Source: CAYQDR01 sp964416315
GTDB taxonomy: Bacteria; Methylomirabilota; Methylomirabilia; Rokubacteriales; DASRDR01
Assembly: GCA_964416315.1 (NCBI GenBank)
Contig: CAYQDR010000028.1
Coordinates: forward strand, 1 to 41,393
Direction of reading: 5' to 3'
DNA: 41,393 bases
In this document: positions 24,137 through 32,035 of the stretch, one piece after another
How the letters are laid out: each line of letters begins with the position of its first letter
How positions within the stretch are numbered: position 1 is the first letter of the stretch
The notes under the pieces: generated by a model
The model's input: only the letters and a program-made list of their open reading frames with translations
Database searches by the model: none
What the model was told of the DNA's origin: nothing
Position numbers and translations under genes: made by a program

Positions 24137-25330
24137 CTACCACCTTTCGCGGGGGAGGTACTTCCACTTTCCCCCCTCGACCCGGACGAGCACCATGGAG
24201 CGCTCGTCCAGCCCGACGTGGTCCTCGGCCGACATGTTGAAAATCCCGCCGGTGCCGACGAAGCCCCGCGTCTTCTCCAGCTCGTCGCGGATCCGGGCCC
24301 GCGCCGGCTCCAGCGGCATGTCGGCCGGCAGCTTCGCCAGGATGGGGAAGACCATCTTCAGGGCATCCCACGCGTGGCCGGCGAAGGTGCTGCGCGGCTT
24401 GCCCGTCCCCTTCTCGTACCACGCCACGAAGTCCAGGAGGACCTTCTTCTGCGGGTCGGCGTCGGGCAGCTCCTCGGCCACCAGCATCTTGCCGATGGGG
24501 AAGATGACGCCGTCCGCCGCGCCGCCGGCCAGGTCGATGAACGGTTTGTTGCCGACCCCGTGGTTGTGGATCAGGGGGATCGTCATCCCGAGGTCCCGGA
24601 AGTTCTTCGTGATGATGGACGCCGAGGGCGGGATCGCGTGGACGATGAGCGCTTGCGCCCCGCTGGCGCGGACCTTCGTGAGCTGCGGGGTCATGTCCTT
24701 GTCCGCGTGCTCGAACTTGTCCTCGTAGACGGCCTCGATCGCCGTCCCCTTGATCATCTCGGCCAACCCCCGCCGGGAGTCTTCGCCGAAGGCGTCGCTG
24801 ACGTAGAGGCTGGCGATCTTCCGGAAGCCCTTGGCCTTCAGGTAGTTCACCTGGTGCACGGCGACGTGGATGTTGGACTGCGGTGTCTTGAACACCCAGA
24901 AGCGATCCTTCACGGGCGTCACGATCGCGTGGCTCGAGGCCAGGGAGATGAGGGGGACGCGCGCCTCGGTGACGATGGGGATCACGGCGAGACTGGTCGG
25001 GCTCTGGCTGGAGGCGATGACGACGTGGACCTTGTCGTCGGCGACGAGCTTCTTGACCGCCTTCACGGTCTCGTCGGCCTTGGACTGGTCGTCGTGGATG
25101 ATGATCCTGACGCTCCGCTTCTTGCCGTCCGGGCCGACGATCCCGCCCGCGGCATCCAGCTCCTTCTGGAGCATGACCGCGACGTCCCGCTCGGGACCCC
25201 CGAGGCTCGAGGCGGGGCCGGTGATGGCGGCCACGAAGCCGATCCGGTAATCCTGGCCCGAGGCCGACGGGGAGGCCGCGAGCAGGGCGCCCAGCAGGCC
25301 GATGAGGAGAGGTAGCTTCCGAGCGTTCAT
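24137..25330 (-). CDS. livK: Periplasmic substrate-binding protein, Liv/aromatic-acid type
   Basis: 397 residues after AAAGGAG. Signal peptide MNARKLPLLIGLLGALLAAS with cleavage near SASGQ. Peripla_BP_6 fold: YRIGFVAAITGPASSLGGPE, VIASSQSPTSLAVIPIVTEA, DAFGEDSRRGLAEMIKG and FAGHAWDALKMVFPIL. It delivers the ligand to LivHM. The nearest described groups include binders of aromatic acids, but the pocket cannot be read from sequence alone. A short hairpin (TCCGCG-TTCCT-CGCGGA, 25349-25365) lies in the leader. Confidence 0.93.
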   Translation of the reverse strand: MNARKLPLLIGLLGALLAASPSASGQDYRIGFVAAITGPASSLGGPERDVAVMLQKELDAAGGIVGPDGKKRSVRIIIHDDQSKADETVKAVKKLVADDKVHVVIASSQSPTSLAVIPIVTEARVPLISLASSHAIVTPVKDRFWVFKTPQSNIHVAVHQVNYLKAKGFRKIASLYVSDAFGEDSRRGLAEMIKGTAIEAVYEDKFEHADKDMTPQLTKVRASGAQALIVHAIPPSASIITKNFRDLGMTIPLIHNHGVGNKPFIDLAGGAADGVIFPIGKMLVAEELPDADPQKKVLLDFVAWYEKGTGKPRSTFAGHAWDALKMVFPILAKLPADMPLEPARARIRDELEKTRGFVGTGGIFNMSAEDHVGLDERSMVLVRVEGGKWKYLPRERW

Positions 25331-25433
25331 CCCTCGCTCCTTTCTGATTCCGCGTTCCTCGCGGATGGGACGGGCCCCCGGCTCCGACCGGGTCCGGCGG
25401 CGGGGGCCGGGGCCGGCGAGCTTGCCGTCTAGA

Positions 25434-25880
25434 CTAAACCGGTTTTTCCATCTGGACCATCGCCCCGTGCCGGAAGCCGAGCCGGAGGAAGAACTCGCGG
25501 ACGTCGGCCTGCGCCAGGTCGATGAGCGTCGCGACGTTGCGGATCGCCCGGAGCTCCCGGCCGCTCGCCACGAACCGCTCGACCAGCGCCTGGCCGACGC
25601 CCCGGCCGCGGTACGGCGGGTCGACCCCGATCAGGTCGAGCCACGCCACGGGGTCGTGGATCCCGAACTCGGACTGCCCGACCCAGCCGAAGACGAACCC
25701 GACGACGCGGCCGTCCGTCTCGGCCACCAGCGACATCCAGGGCGGGCGGAGCATCGCCAGCTCGAAGCGCTTCTGCCAGTACTCCTTGCGGGTCTCCCCG
25801 GAGAGCTTCTCGTCGATCCGGAGGATCGCGTCGAGGTCGGACGGCTCCAGCGGGCGGATGGTGATGTCTGATCGGCTCAT
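25434..25880 (-). CDS. GNAT family N-acetyltransferase
   Basis: 148 residues from ATG 25880. GNAT elements: ITIRPLEPSDLDAILRIDE, GRVVGFVFGWVG, and the acetyl-CoA loop LIGVDPPYRGRGVGQALVERF (R-G-x-G-x-G/A pattern). The C-terminal FFLRLGFRHGAMVQMEKPV is typical. The frame is open upstream but the ATG after the leader repeat fits homology. It lies between the second ATPase gene and livK in the aromatic array; the substrate is unknown. Confidence 0.9.
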   Translation of the reverse strand: MSRSDITIRPLEPSDLDAILRIDEKLSGETRKEYWQKRFELAMLRPPWMSLVAETDGRVVGFVFGWVGQSEFGIHDPVAWLDLIGVDPPYRGRGVGQALVERFVASGRELRAIRNVATLIDLAQADVREFFLRLGFRHGAMVQMEKPV

Positions 25881-25936
25881 TGGGTCCCCCCGCACCCCCG
25901 TCCCCTCCCGCCCCTCAGGGGGGGAGGGGGGCAGCT
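25881..25936 (-). repeat. GC-rich leader repeat upstream of the acetyltransferase
   Basis: 25882-25904 is identical to 17718-17740, then CCTCCCGCCCC...GGGGGGGAGGGGGG forms a hairpin. On the mRNA the repeat supplies the G-rich sequence next to the start codon. Confidence 0.7.
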
Positions 25937-25997
25937 TGTTTGCTGGGCTCCGTCGCGGCGACACGGTGACGCGGGATGCCTCATCGCGGGTCCCCCG

Positions 25998-26798
25998 TTA
26001 CGCGGCGACGGCGGTGGAAAGCTTCCGGTAGCGCTGGAGCCCCAGCAGGGCGGCGCCGAGCGCCGTCGTGAACTGCGGCCCCTCCGGCACGTTGACCGGG
26101 ACGCCGAGCCGCTCGCGCAGGGCGACCACCATGCCCTCCTGCAGCGCGACGCCGCCGATGAACGTCACCTCCCCGTCCAGCCCGACCCGCTTGAGGAGGG
26201 CCAGGGCGCGGTCCGCGAGAGAGTTGTGGATCCCCCGCAGGATGTCCTCGACCGCGACGCCCTCGGAGACGTGGTTGATGATCTCCGACTCGGCGAGGAC
26301 GGCGCAGACGCTGGAGATGGGCTGTGGCTTCTTCGCGCCCACCGAGAGCCGCCCGACGTCCGGCACCGTCACCTCGAGGTACTTGGCGGCACGCTCGAGG
26401 AAGCCGCCCGAGCCAGCGGCGCACTTCTCGTTCATGTGGAACTCCTTGACCTTCCCGCTCTCCCGCAGCCTGATGGCGCGCGAGCACTGCGCCCCGATGT
26501 CGAGCACGTACCGGCTTCCGGGGAAGATCGTCGCCGCCCCGCGCGCGCCGCACGTGAGGTCCGTGATCTGGATGTCGCGGAACGGCACGGCGTAGCGCCC
26601 GAGGCCGGTCGTGGCCACGTATGCGACCTCGTCGGGCGCCGCCCCGGCGTCGAGGCGGGCTGCCTCGAGCGCCTCCCGGGCGACCTTCTCGAAGTCGGCT
26701 TTCGTCCGGAGGAGTCCGCGCCCGCACACTGCGCCGCGCTCGTCCACGAGGACGCACTTCGTCGTTCCCGAACCCAGGTCGATCCCGCCCACCAGCAT
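25998..26798 (-). CDS. BadF/BadG/BcrA/BcrD-type ATPase, asymmetric subunit
   Basis: 266 residues from ATG 26798 (GGGAGGAT upstream). ASKHA ATPase: phosphate-1 loop GGIDLGSGTTKCVLVD, ITDLTCGARGA, and the Cys pair for the subunit-bridging [4Fe-4S] cluster, C126 (NEKCAAGSGGFLE) and C165 (SSVCAVLAESEI). The second phosphate loop reads VLDIGAQCSRAIRL, not the usual DIGGQDTK, so this subunit probably binds ATP differently from its neighbour. In class I benzoyl-CoA reductase two non-identical ATPases (BcrA and BcrD) form the electron activator, which this pair resembles; 2-hydroxyacyl-CoA dehydratases need only one. It is two bases downstream of the other ATPase gene. Confidence 0.85.
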   Translation of the reverse strand: MLVGGIDLGSGTTKCVLVDERGAVCGRGLLRTKADFEKVAREALEAARLDAGAAPDEVAYVATTGLGRYAVPFRDIQITDLTCGARGAATIFPGSRYVLDIGAQCSRAIRLRESGKVKEFHMNEKCAAGSGGFLERAAKYLEVTVPDVGRLSVGAKKPQPISSVCAVLAESEIINHVSEGVAVEDILRGIHNSLADRALALLKRVGLDGEVTFIGGVALQEGMVVALRERLGVPVNVPEGPQFTTALGAALLGLQRYRKLSTAVAA

Positions 26799-26800
26799 CG

Positions 26801-27622
26801 TCAGATCCTCCCCACCGCCACCGGCGCCCGGCCGGCCGCGGCCACCTCCGCCCGCTCGAGGGCGAACAGCGCGGCCCCGAGGGCGCCCATGTAGTGGGCC
26901 TCCGGGCTCACGTTGATCGCCCGGCCGAGCACTGCTTCCAGCCCGCGGACCATTCCGATGTTGCGGGCGACGCCGCCAGTGAACGTCACCTCGTCCTCGA
27001 CCCCCACCCGGCGCACCAGCGCCATCGTGCGGGTCGCGATCGCCTTGTGGACGCCCCCGAGGATGTCCTCGATCGTCTTGCGCTGGGCGAGATAGGACAT
27101 GATGTCGGACTCGACGAAGACCGTGCAGACCGAGGTGAGGCGCACGGGGGCCTTCGCCTCCAGCGAGAGCGGCCCGATCTCGTCCAGGCTCAGGCCGATG
27201 ACGTCGGCGGCGTTGGAGAGGAAGCGTCCGGTGCCCGCCGCACACTTGTCGTTCATCGCGAAGTCCAGGACGGACCCGTCCTGGCCGACCTTGATCGCCT
27301 TCGTGTCCTGGCCGCCCATGTCGACGACGGTCCGCGTCCCGGGGTACAGCGAGTGCGCCCCGCGCGCGTGGCAGGTGATCTCCGTGATCTGCGCATCCCC
27401 GAACGTGACCTTGTATCGTCCGTAGCCGGTGCCGACGACGTAGCCGACGGCCTCCCGGGCGAGCCCCGAGGCCTCGCAGGCCCGGAGGAACGCGTTCTCC
27501 GCGGCCCGCGAGACGTTCGCGCCCGTCGCGATCAGCGAGCGGGCGACGATCGCGCGCGCGGCGTCCACGATCACCGCCTTGGTCTGCGTGGAGCCGACGT
27601 CGACTCCGGCGCCGAACATCAT
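26801..27622 (-). CDS. BadF/BadG/BcrA/BcrD-type ATPase, canonical subunit
   Basis: 273 residues, start MM at 27622/27619 with GAGGAGG upstream. Motifs: GAGVDVGSTQTKAVIVD, ITEITCHARGA, canonical second phosphate loop VVDMGGQDTKAIKV, C127 (NDKCAAGTGRFLS), C166 (TSVCTVFVESDIM) and GGVARNIGMV. It uses ATP hydrolysis to push a low-potential electron to the reductase subunits. Length and organisation (two short ATPases) resemble the Azoarcus Bzd-type more than the Thauera type with one long BcrA. Its start overlaps the NrfD stop (4 bases), tying it to the membrane module. Confidence 0.87.
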   Translation of the reverse strand: MMFGAGVDVGSTQTKAVIVDAARAIVARSLIATGANVSRAAENAFLRACEASGLAREAVGYVVGTGYGRYKVTFGDAQITEITCHARGAHSLYPGTRTVVDMGGQDTKAIKVGQDGSVLDFAMNDKCAAGTGRFLSNAADVIGLSLDEIGPLSLEAKAPVRLTSVCTVFVESDIMSYLAQRKTIEDILGGVHKAIATRTMALVRRVGVEDEVTFTGGVARNIGMVRGLEAVLGRAINVSPEAHYMGALGAALFALERAEVAAAGRAPVAVGRI

Positions 27623-28494
27623 CGGGACCTCCTCTCGAGCAGAGGGTGCGCGAGGGTGACGGGCCGGAGCTGCCCGGCCCGCAGGATGAGCGCGGCCTTC
27701 GTGTGCACCTGGCCGGCGAGCATCAGCACGGCGCCCAGGACCGAGAGCGGCAGCGCGAGGCCGGGGAACGCGACCGCCAGCGGGATCAGGAGCGCGGGGG
27801 CGAGGTAGCCCGCGCCGACGATGGCGAGCGCCCCCGGCCCCTCGCGGAGCGGCCGGACCGCCCGGGCGAACGCCTTGTCCCGCGACCACGCGATGTAGGC
27901 CCACCAGACCACGAGGTGGGCGGTGAGGAGCACCTGGGCGCCGCCGAGGAGCCGCGCCGAGGGGACCTCCCGGGTCGCCTGGAGCAGCAGGAGCAGGCCG
28001 GCGCCGGAGACGAGCGCGGAGGTGAGGTGGAGGAGCGGCACGGGCGCGACGGCCCACGCGGGGACGGCGCGGGCGCGCCGGAGGATGAACCCCTGGGCGA
28101 GCGCGAGCGCTGCCGCGGCGGACGCGGCGAGGAGCCGCTGCCACGGCCAGCCGAGCGCGAACTCGGCGAGCGCGAGGGTGACGAACGCGCCGCCGAGCCA
28201 GAGCTCGCGCGACATCCAGGACGTGCCGACCCGGGCGAGGACGCGCGGACCCCGGAGCGGTCGCCCGGCCTCGAGCGCCACGGCGCCGAAGCCCACCAGG
28301 ACCAGGACCGGCCCGAGCCACGCGGCGAGGGTGAGTGCGGGGGAGGCACGGAAGCCGGCCGCCAGCGCGGCCGTGAGGTAGAGGCCGGCCCCCAGCCCGC
28401 CGCAGACGAAGTTGACGACGGCCGGCCAGCCCCAGAGCGTCTGGGCGACCGGCGGGAGCAACTCGAGAGGCCGGGCGGCGGCCGTCGTGCTCAT
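27619..28494 (-). CDS. NrfD/PsrC-type membrane quinone-reactive subunit
   Basis: 291 residues with about eight predicted helices. It begins with PPVAQTLWGWPAVVNFVCGG and GLGAGLYL (the NrfD/PsrC start), and contains ALEAGRPLRGPRVLARVGTS and SRELWLGGAF, typical of the family's first cytoplasmic loop and helix. Such subunits anchor PsrAB-like enzymes and exchange electrons with menaquinone without haem. It overlaps the ferredoxin subunit gene by ATGA and the next ATPase by 4 bases. Confidence 0.9.
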   Translation of the reverse strand: MSTTAAARPLELLPPVAQTLWGWPAVVNFVCGGLGAGLYLTAALAAGFRASPALTLAAWLGPVLVLVGFGAVALEAGRPLRGPRVLARVGTSWMSRELWLGGAFVTLALAEFALGWPWQRLLAASAAAALALAQGFILRRARAVPAWAVAPVPLLHLTSALVSGAGLLLLLQATREVPSARLLGGAQVLLTAHLVVWWAYIAWSRDKAFARAVRPLREGPGALAIVGAGYLAPALLIPLAVAFPGLALPLSVLGAVLMLAGQVHTKAALILRAGQLRPVTLAHPLLERRSR

Positions 28495-29132
28495 GAGCCT
28501 CCCACGCGGTAGAACACCCGTGGCTCGGTGCCGCACTCGGGGACGAGCGGGGCGGCTTGGCCGTCGGCGAGCAGGCGGGAGACCAGGGTCTGCGGGTCGT
28601 CCAGGTCGCCGAAGACGATGGCGCGGGTGATGCACGCCACCGCGCAGACCGGCGTCGCCTCGGGGTCCACGCCGGGCGTGAGCCCCCGCGCCCGGCCCGC
28701 ATCCACGCGCTCCTGGCAGAAGGTGCACTTGGTCATGACGCCGCGGCGCTCGGGGCGGGCGGTGGCCAGCTCGGCCGGCGTCGGCGTCGCGAAGTACCCG
28801 TCGGCCCGGTGGACGCGGTGGCGCGCGTGGTAGGGGCAGGCGACCGCGCAATACCCGCAGCCCACGCAGGCCTCGTAGGCGACCCAGACGATGCCGTCCT
28901 CCCGCTGGCGCGACGCCCCGGTGGGGCAGACGGGGACGCAGGGCGGCTCCGCGCAGTGCATGCACTGCATGGGCAGGAACAGCCGCCGGACGTCCGGATA
29001 CTCGCCGACCTCGCAGTCGGCGACGAAGCGCCAGTGGGTGCCTGCGGGGAGCCCGTGCTCCTGCTGGCAGGCGATGGTGCACGTCTGGCAGCCGACGCAG
29101 CGCTCGATGTCGATGACCATCCCCCAGCGCAT
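28491..29132 (-). CDS. Four-cluster ferredoxin subunit (PsrB/DmsB/NrfC-like)
   Basis: 213 residues from ATG 29132. Cys groups for four [4Fe-4S] clusters: CVGCQTCTIAC, CMHCAEPPCVPVC, CVGCGYCAVACP and CTFCQERVDAGR with a later CAVAC. It moves electrons between the molybdopterin subunit and NrfD. The C-terminus (DPQTLVSRLLADGQAAPLVP, FYRVGG) is standard. A dispersed repeat of ~165 bases separates it from the catalytic subunit gene, an unusual interruption in an otherwise overlapping operon. Confidence 0.93.
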   Translation of the reverse strand: MRWGMVIDIERCVGCQTCTIACQQEHGLPAGTHWRFVADCEVGEYPDVRRLFLPMQCMHCAEPPCVPVCPTGASRQREDGIVWVAYEACVGCGYCAVACPYHARHRVHRADGYFATPTPAELATARPERRGVMTKCTFCQERVDAGRARGLTPGVDPEATPVCAVACITRAIVFGDLDDPQTLVSRLLADGQAAPLVPECGTEPRVFYRVGGS

Positions 29133-29150
29133 CAGCGACCTCTCGCTTGG

Positions 29151-29313
29151 CCGGGCCGAGAACCGAGCAGCCCTAGGACGCAGGGAGGAGGCCCGCCGAG
29201 GCGTATGCCGCATACGTTGAGGCGGGCCGACGACCCGACCGGAGGGACGGGACGCCCGCGAGGCCGCAGGCCGAGCGCGTCCCGGCGAGATGGAGGACGC
29301 CGGGATGCGACGG
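29151..29313 (-). repeat. Dispersed 160-bp repeat, copy C (full length, reverse orientation)
   Basis: As the reverse complement it reads CCGTCGCATC, the GGGACGC...GCGTCCC hairpin, CCCTCCGGTCGGGTCGTCGG, CTCAACGTATGCGGCATACG, CCTCCTCCCTGCGTCCT, CTGCTCGG and TCTCGGCCCGG, matching copy B closely. It sits inside the Psr-like operon. Confidence 0.85.
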
Positions 29314-29326
29314 TTATCGGCACGGC

Positions 29327-32035
29327 TCAGAGCCTCCGGATGGCGACGGGCACCAGATCGGCGCCGCTCCCCGTCGCGTCGGTCAGCGCCAGGTCCATGC
29401 TGGCGACCTGGTTCAGGCTCGGCATGCCGAGGTCGCGCGCGAAGGGCGTCGCCCAGTGACCGAACTGCTGGAGGACCACGGCGACGTCGGGCCGGACACC
29501 CTCGCGCAGGATGGCGCGGCCGCGCGTCCGGCCCGTGGGCGACTCGATCTCGACCAGGTCGCCCTCGGCGATCCCGAGCCCCTGCGCGGCCCCGCGGTTC
29601 AGCATCACACCGAAGTGCCCCGTCACGTGACGGGCCACGTCCGCCAGGACCGGCAGCGCGACGTTCGAGCCCCAGGAGTACTGCATGCTCCGGCTCGTGA
29701 GCAGCCAGAAGGGGAACTCGCCGGGGGAGCGTCCGTGCCGGACCGCCGTCTGGCGCCAGATCCCGGGGAAGTCCTTCCAGGCGGGCAGGGGCTGGTACTC
29801 CTCGAGCTGGACGTCCCACCACTTGATCCCCCGCTCGTGGAGCCGCGCCGCGAGCTCCTCGCCCATCCGCTTGATGCGCTCCTGGTAGGGCAGCTCGTAG
29901 CGGAGCCCCTTCACCACCATCGTCTCGTGGAGGTAGTACTGGCGGGTCTCGAACGGGACGAAGAAGGCGCCGTGGCTGCGGAACCAGGCGAGGTCGTGCT
30001 CGACCGCGCCGTCCGTCAGGGTGCGGGTCGCTGCCCGGCAGACCCGGTCCCAGATCTCCGTCGCCGCCGGCCGCGTGCCCGGGGCCAGGGCGAAGTCGTA
30101 CCCGGCACCCCGGAGCGGGACCGTGGTCCCGGCGCCATGGTTCAGCGCGTCCAGGTACTCGTCGAGGAGGCCGACCCGGGCCGCCAGCTCCGTCGCGACG
30201 TCGGTGAGGTCGCGGGTGTCGAACGGCGGCGCGACGACCGCCTGGCGGAGGGCCCAGCCGGTGTGCCGCCAGTACTGCTCGATGTACTTCGTCCCGCCGA
30301 TCCGGTAGAGCTGGAGCGACTCGAGGTCGGTCGCCTCGGGGAGCAGCAGGTCCGCGTACCAGTTCGTTTCGTCCTGGGTGTAGGCGAAGGCGGCGACGAA
30401 GGGGAACCGCTCGAGCTCCCGCTCGATGCGGTCCGTCTCCCAGTTGGAGATCGCCGGGTTCGTCCGGTAGATGATCCAGACGTCGGGCAGCGTCGGGGCC
30501 GGCCAGCGCTCCGGCGGGTTCTCGAGGAAGAGCCAGGGCAGGTGGGCCGGGCCCAGGGCCGCGGACCACGGGGAGTCGTTGGCGAGCGGCACGAGCGTCC
30601 GGTAGGCGTTCCGGACGTGCGGGGCGCCGGCCCAGCGCTCCCGGTCCGTCGGGTTCACGGGCTGGGCCATGAAGCCGTCGGGGCCGGGCCGCACCGAGTC
30701 CAGGCGGTTCTGGGCGGGGCGGTTCAGCCGGACGGTGGTGCCGAGGATGCCGCCGGGGACCTCGAGGGCGCCGACGAGCGCCGCGAGCACGGTCCGCGCC
30801 CAGCAGCACTCGTACCCGCCCCAGCCGTTCGTCACGGTCTTGCCGAGGAGGACCGCCACCGGGCGGTGCGGGGAGCGGACGCCCTCGATCTCGATCGTCG
30901 CCCCGACCCGGGCGTGGGCCAGGTAGCCCGCCGCGAGCCGGCGGATCCTCTCGGCCGGCACGTCGGCGATGGCCGCCGCCCACTCGGGCGTGTACGGCCG
31001 CACGTGCTCGAGGAGGCGCGCGAACGCCGGGCGCACCCGTTCGCTGACGCTCCGCTCCGCCCCGTCGGCGCCGACCTCCACCCCCGCGGCGAGGTAGCTC
31101 CCCTCGAGGGCCGGGCGCCGGCACCGGGGATCGTCGAAGGGCACCGGCCGGTCGCGCTCCAGGTCCCACACGAGCGGCTTCTTCGTGCCGGGGTCCCGGA
31201 GGTAGTAGCCGCCGGGCCCCACGAGGTACGGCGAGCTCGTCATGCGCTCGAGGAACGGCACGTCGCAGACGGAACGCCAGTCGTGCTCGTGGAGGATCAC
31301 GTGGAGGAGGGCGAAGAGGACGGCGGCGTCGGTCTTGGGCCGGATCGGCACCCACTCCGTCGCGCCCGCGCCGGTGACGGAGAGGTGCGGCTCGAGCTGG
31401 ATCCACGTGAGCCCGCGCGCGCGGGCCTCGGCGTGGCGGAAGGCGCCGGTGACGCCGCCCGAGGCGTCCCCGTTGTAGCCGAAGGAGAGGACGAAGTCGC
31501 AGCGGGGGATGTCGGCCGCCACGGTGAAGGCGCGGTGCCAGAACTCGCCGTAGAGGTGCTCCGAGTGGTAGCACTTGACGCCCTGGCCGCTGCCGATCCC
31601 CTGGTCCACCGGGCCCCAGGCGCGGAGGAGCGCGGCGAACGTGCCGAGGTACGCGGGGGCGATCCCGCCCGACCCGAACGTCGCCGCGAGCCGCGGGTAC
31701 CCGGCCTCGTCGACGAGCCCCCGGGCCCGGATCGCCCGGAGCCGCGCCGCCAGGATCTCGAGGGCCTCGTCCCAGGAGATCGGCTCCCAGCGGGGATCCT
31801 CGTGCCGCCCCTTGCGCGGGTTGGTCCGGCGCATCGGGGTCTTCACGCGGGCCGGGTTGTAGAGCTTCTGGATGAGGCCGTAGGCCCGGACGCACACCTT
31901 GCCGCACGCCGGGTGGACGTCGGCGACCTCGTGGTTCGGCTCGACGGCCACGGCCACGCCGTCCCGGACGACGACGCGGAGCAGGTCGGGGCCGGCCACG
32001 CACTGGTAGCAGTAGACGGGGATCTTCTCTATCAT
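29327..32035 (-). CDS. Molybdopterin oxidoreductase catalytic subunit (PsrA/PhsA-like)
   Basis: 902 residues from ATG 32035, chosen although the frame is open upstream. The N-terminal Fe-S region has C9, C12, C44, C48 (CYQC...CGKVCVRAYG); the canonical third Cys (three residues after the second) is absent, so spacing is C-x2-C-x31-C-x3-C. C155 (SGQGVKCYHSEH) is the likely Mo/W ligand. Later motifs: WEPISWDEALEI, FGYNGDASGG, TNPAISNWETDRIE, YTQDETNWYADLLLPEATDL and the C-terminal barrel (NRGAAQGLGIAEGDLVEIES). No Tat signal is visible, so it probably faces the cytoplasm. The substrate is unknown. Its ATG overlaps the BcrB-like stop (4 bases), so it belongs with the aryl-CoA reductase-like genes. 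Confidence 0.88.
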   Translation of the reverse strand: MIEKIPVYCYQCVAGPDLLRVVVRDGVAVAVEPNHEVADVHPACGKVCVRAYGLIQKLYNPARVKTPMRRTNPRKGRHEDPRWEPISWDEALEILAARLRAIRARGLVDEAGYPRLAATFGSGGIAPAYLGTFAALLRAWGPVDQGIGSGQGVKCYHSEHLYGEFWHRAFTVAADIPRCDFVLSFGYNGDASGGVTGAFRHAEARARGLTWIQLEPHLSVTGAGATEWVPIRPKTDAAVLFALLHVILHEHDWRSVCDVPFLERMTSSPYLVGPGGYYLRDPGTKKPLVWDLERDRPVPFDDPRCRRPALEGSYLAAGVEVGADGAERSVSERVRPAFARLLEHVRPYTPEWAAAIADVPAERIRRLAAGYLAHARVGATIEIEGVRSPHRPVAVLLGKTVTNGWGGYECCWARTVLAALVGALEVPGGILGTTVRLNRPAQNRLDSVRPGPDGFMAQPVNPTDRERWAGAPHVRNAYRTLVPLANDSPWSAALGPAHLPWLFLENPPERWPAPTLPDVWIIYRTNPAISNWETDRIERELERFPFVAAFAYTQDETNWYADLLLPEATDLESLQLYRIGGTKYIEQYWRHTGWALRQAVVAPPFDTRDLTDVATELAARVGLLDEYLDALNHGAGTTVPLRGAGYDFALAPGTRPAATEIWDRVCRAATRTLTDGAVEHDLAWFRSHGAFFVPFETRQYYLHETMVVKGLRYELPYQERIKRMGEELAARLHERGIKWWDVQLEEYQPLPAWKDFPGIWRQTAVRHGRSPGEFPFWLLTSRSMQYSWGSNVALPVLADVARHVTGHFGVMLNRGAAQGLGIAEGDLVEIESPTGRTRGRAILREGVRPDVAVVLQQFGHWATPFARDLGMPSLNQVASMDLALTDATGSGADLVPVAIRRL

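Noticed and set aside
29327..32035. Selenocysteine or UGA in the molybdopterin subunit
   Set aside because: The likely metal ligand is a plain Cys codon at residue 155, and the frame has no internal UGA.
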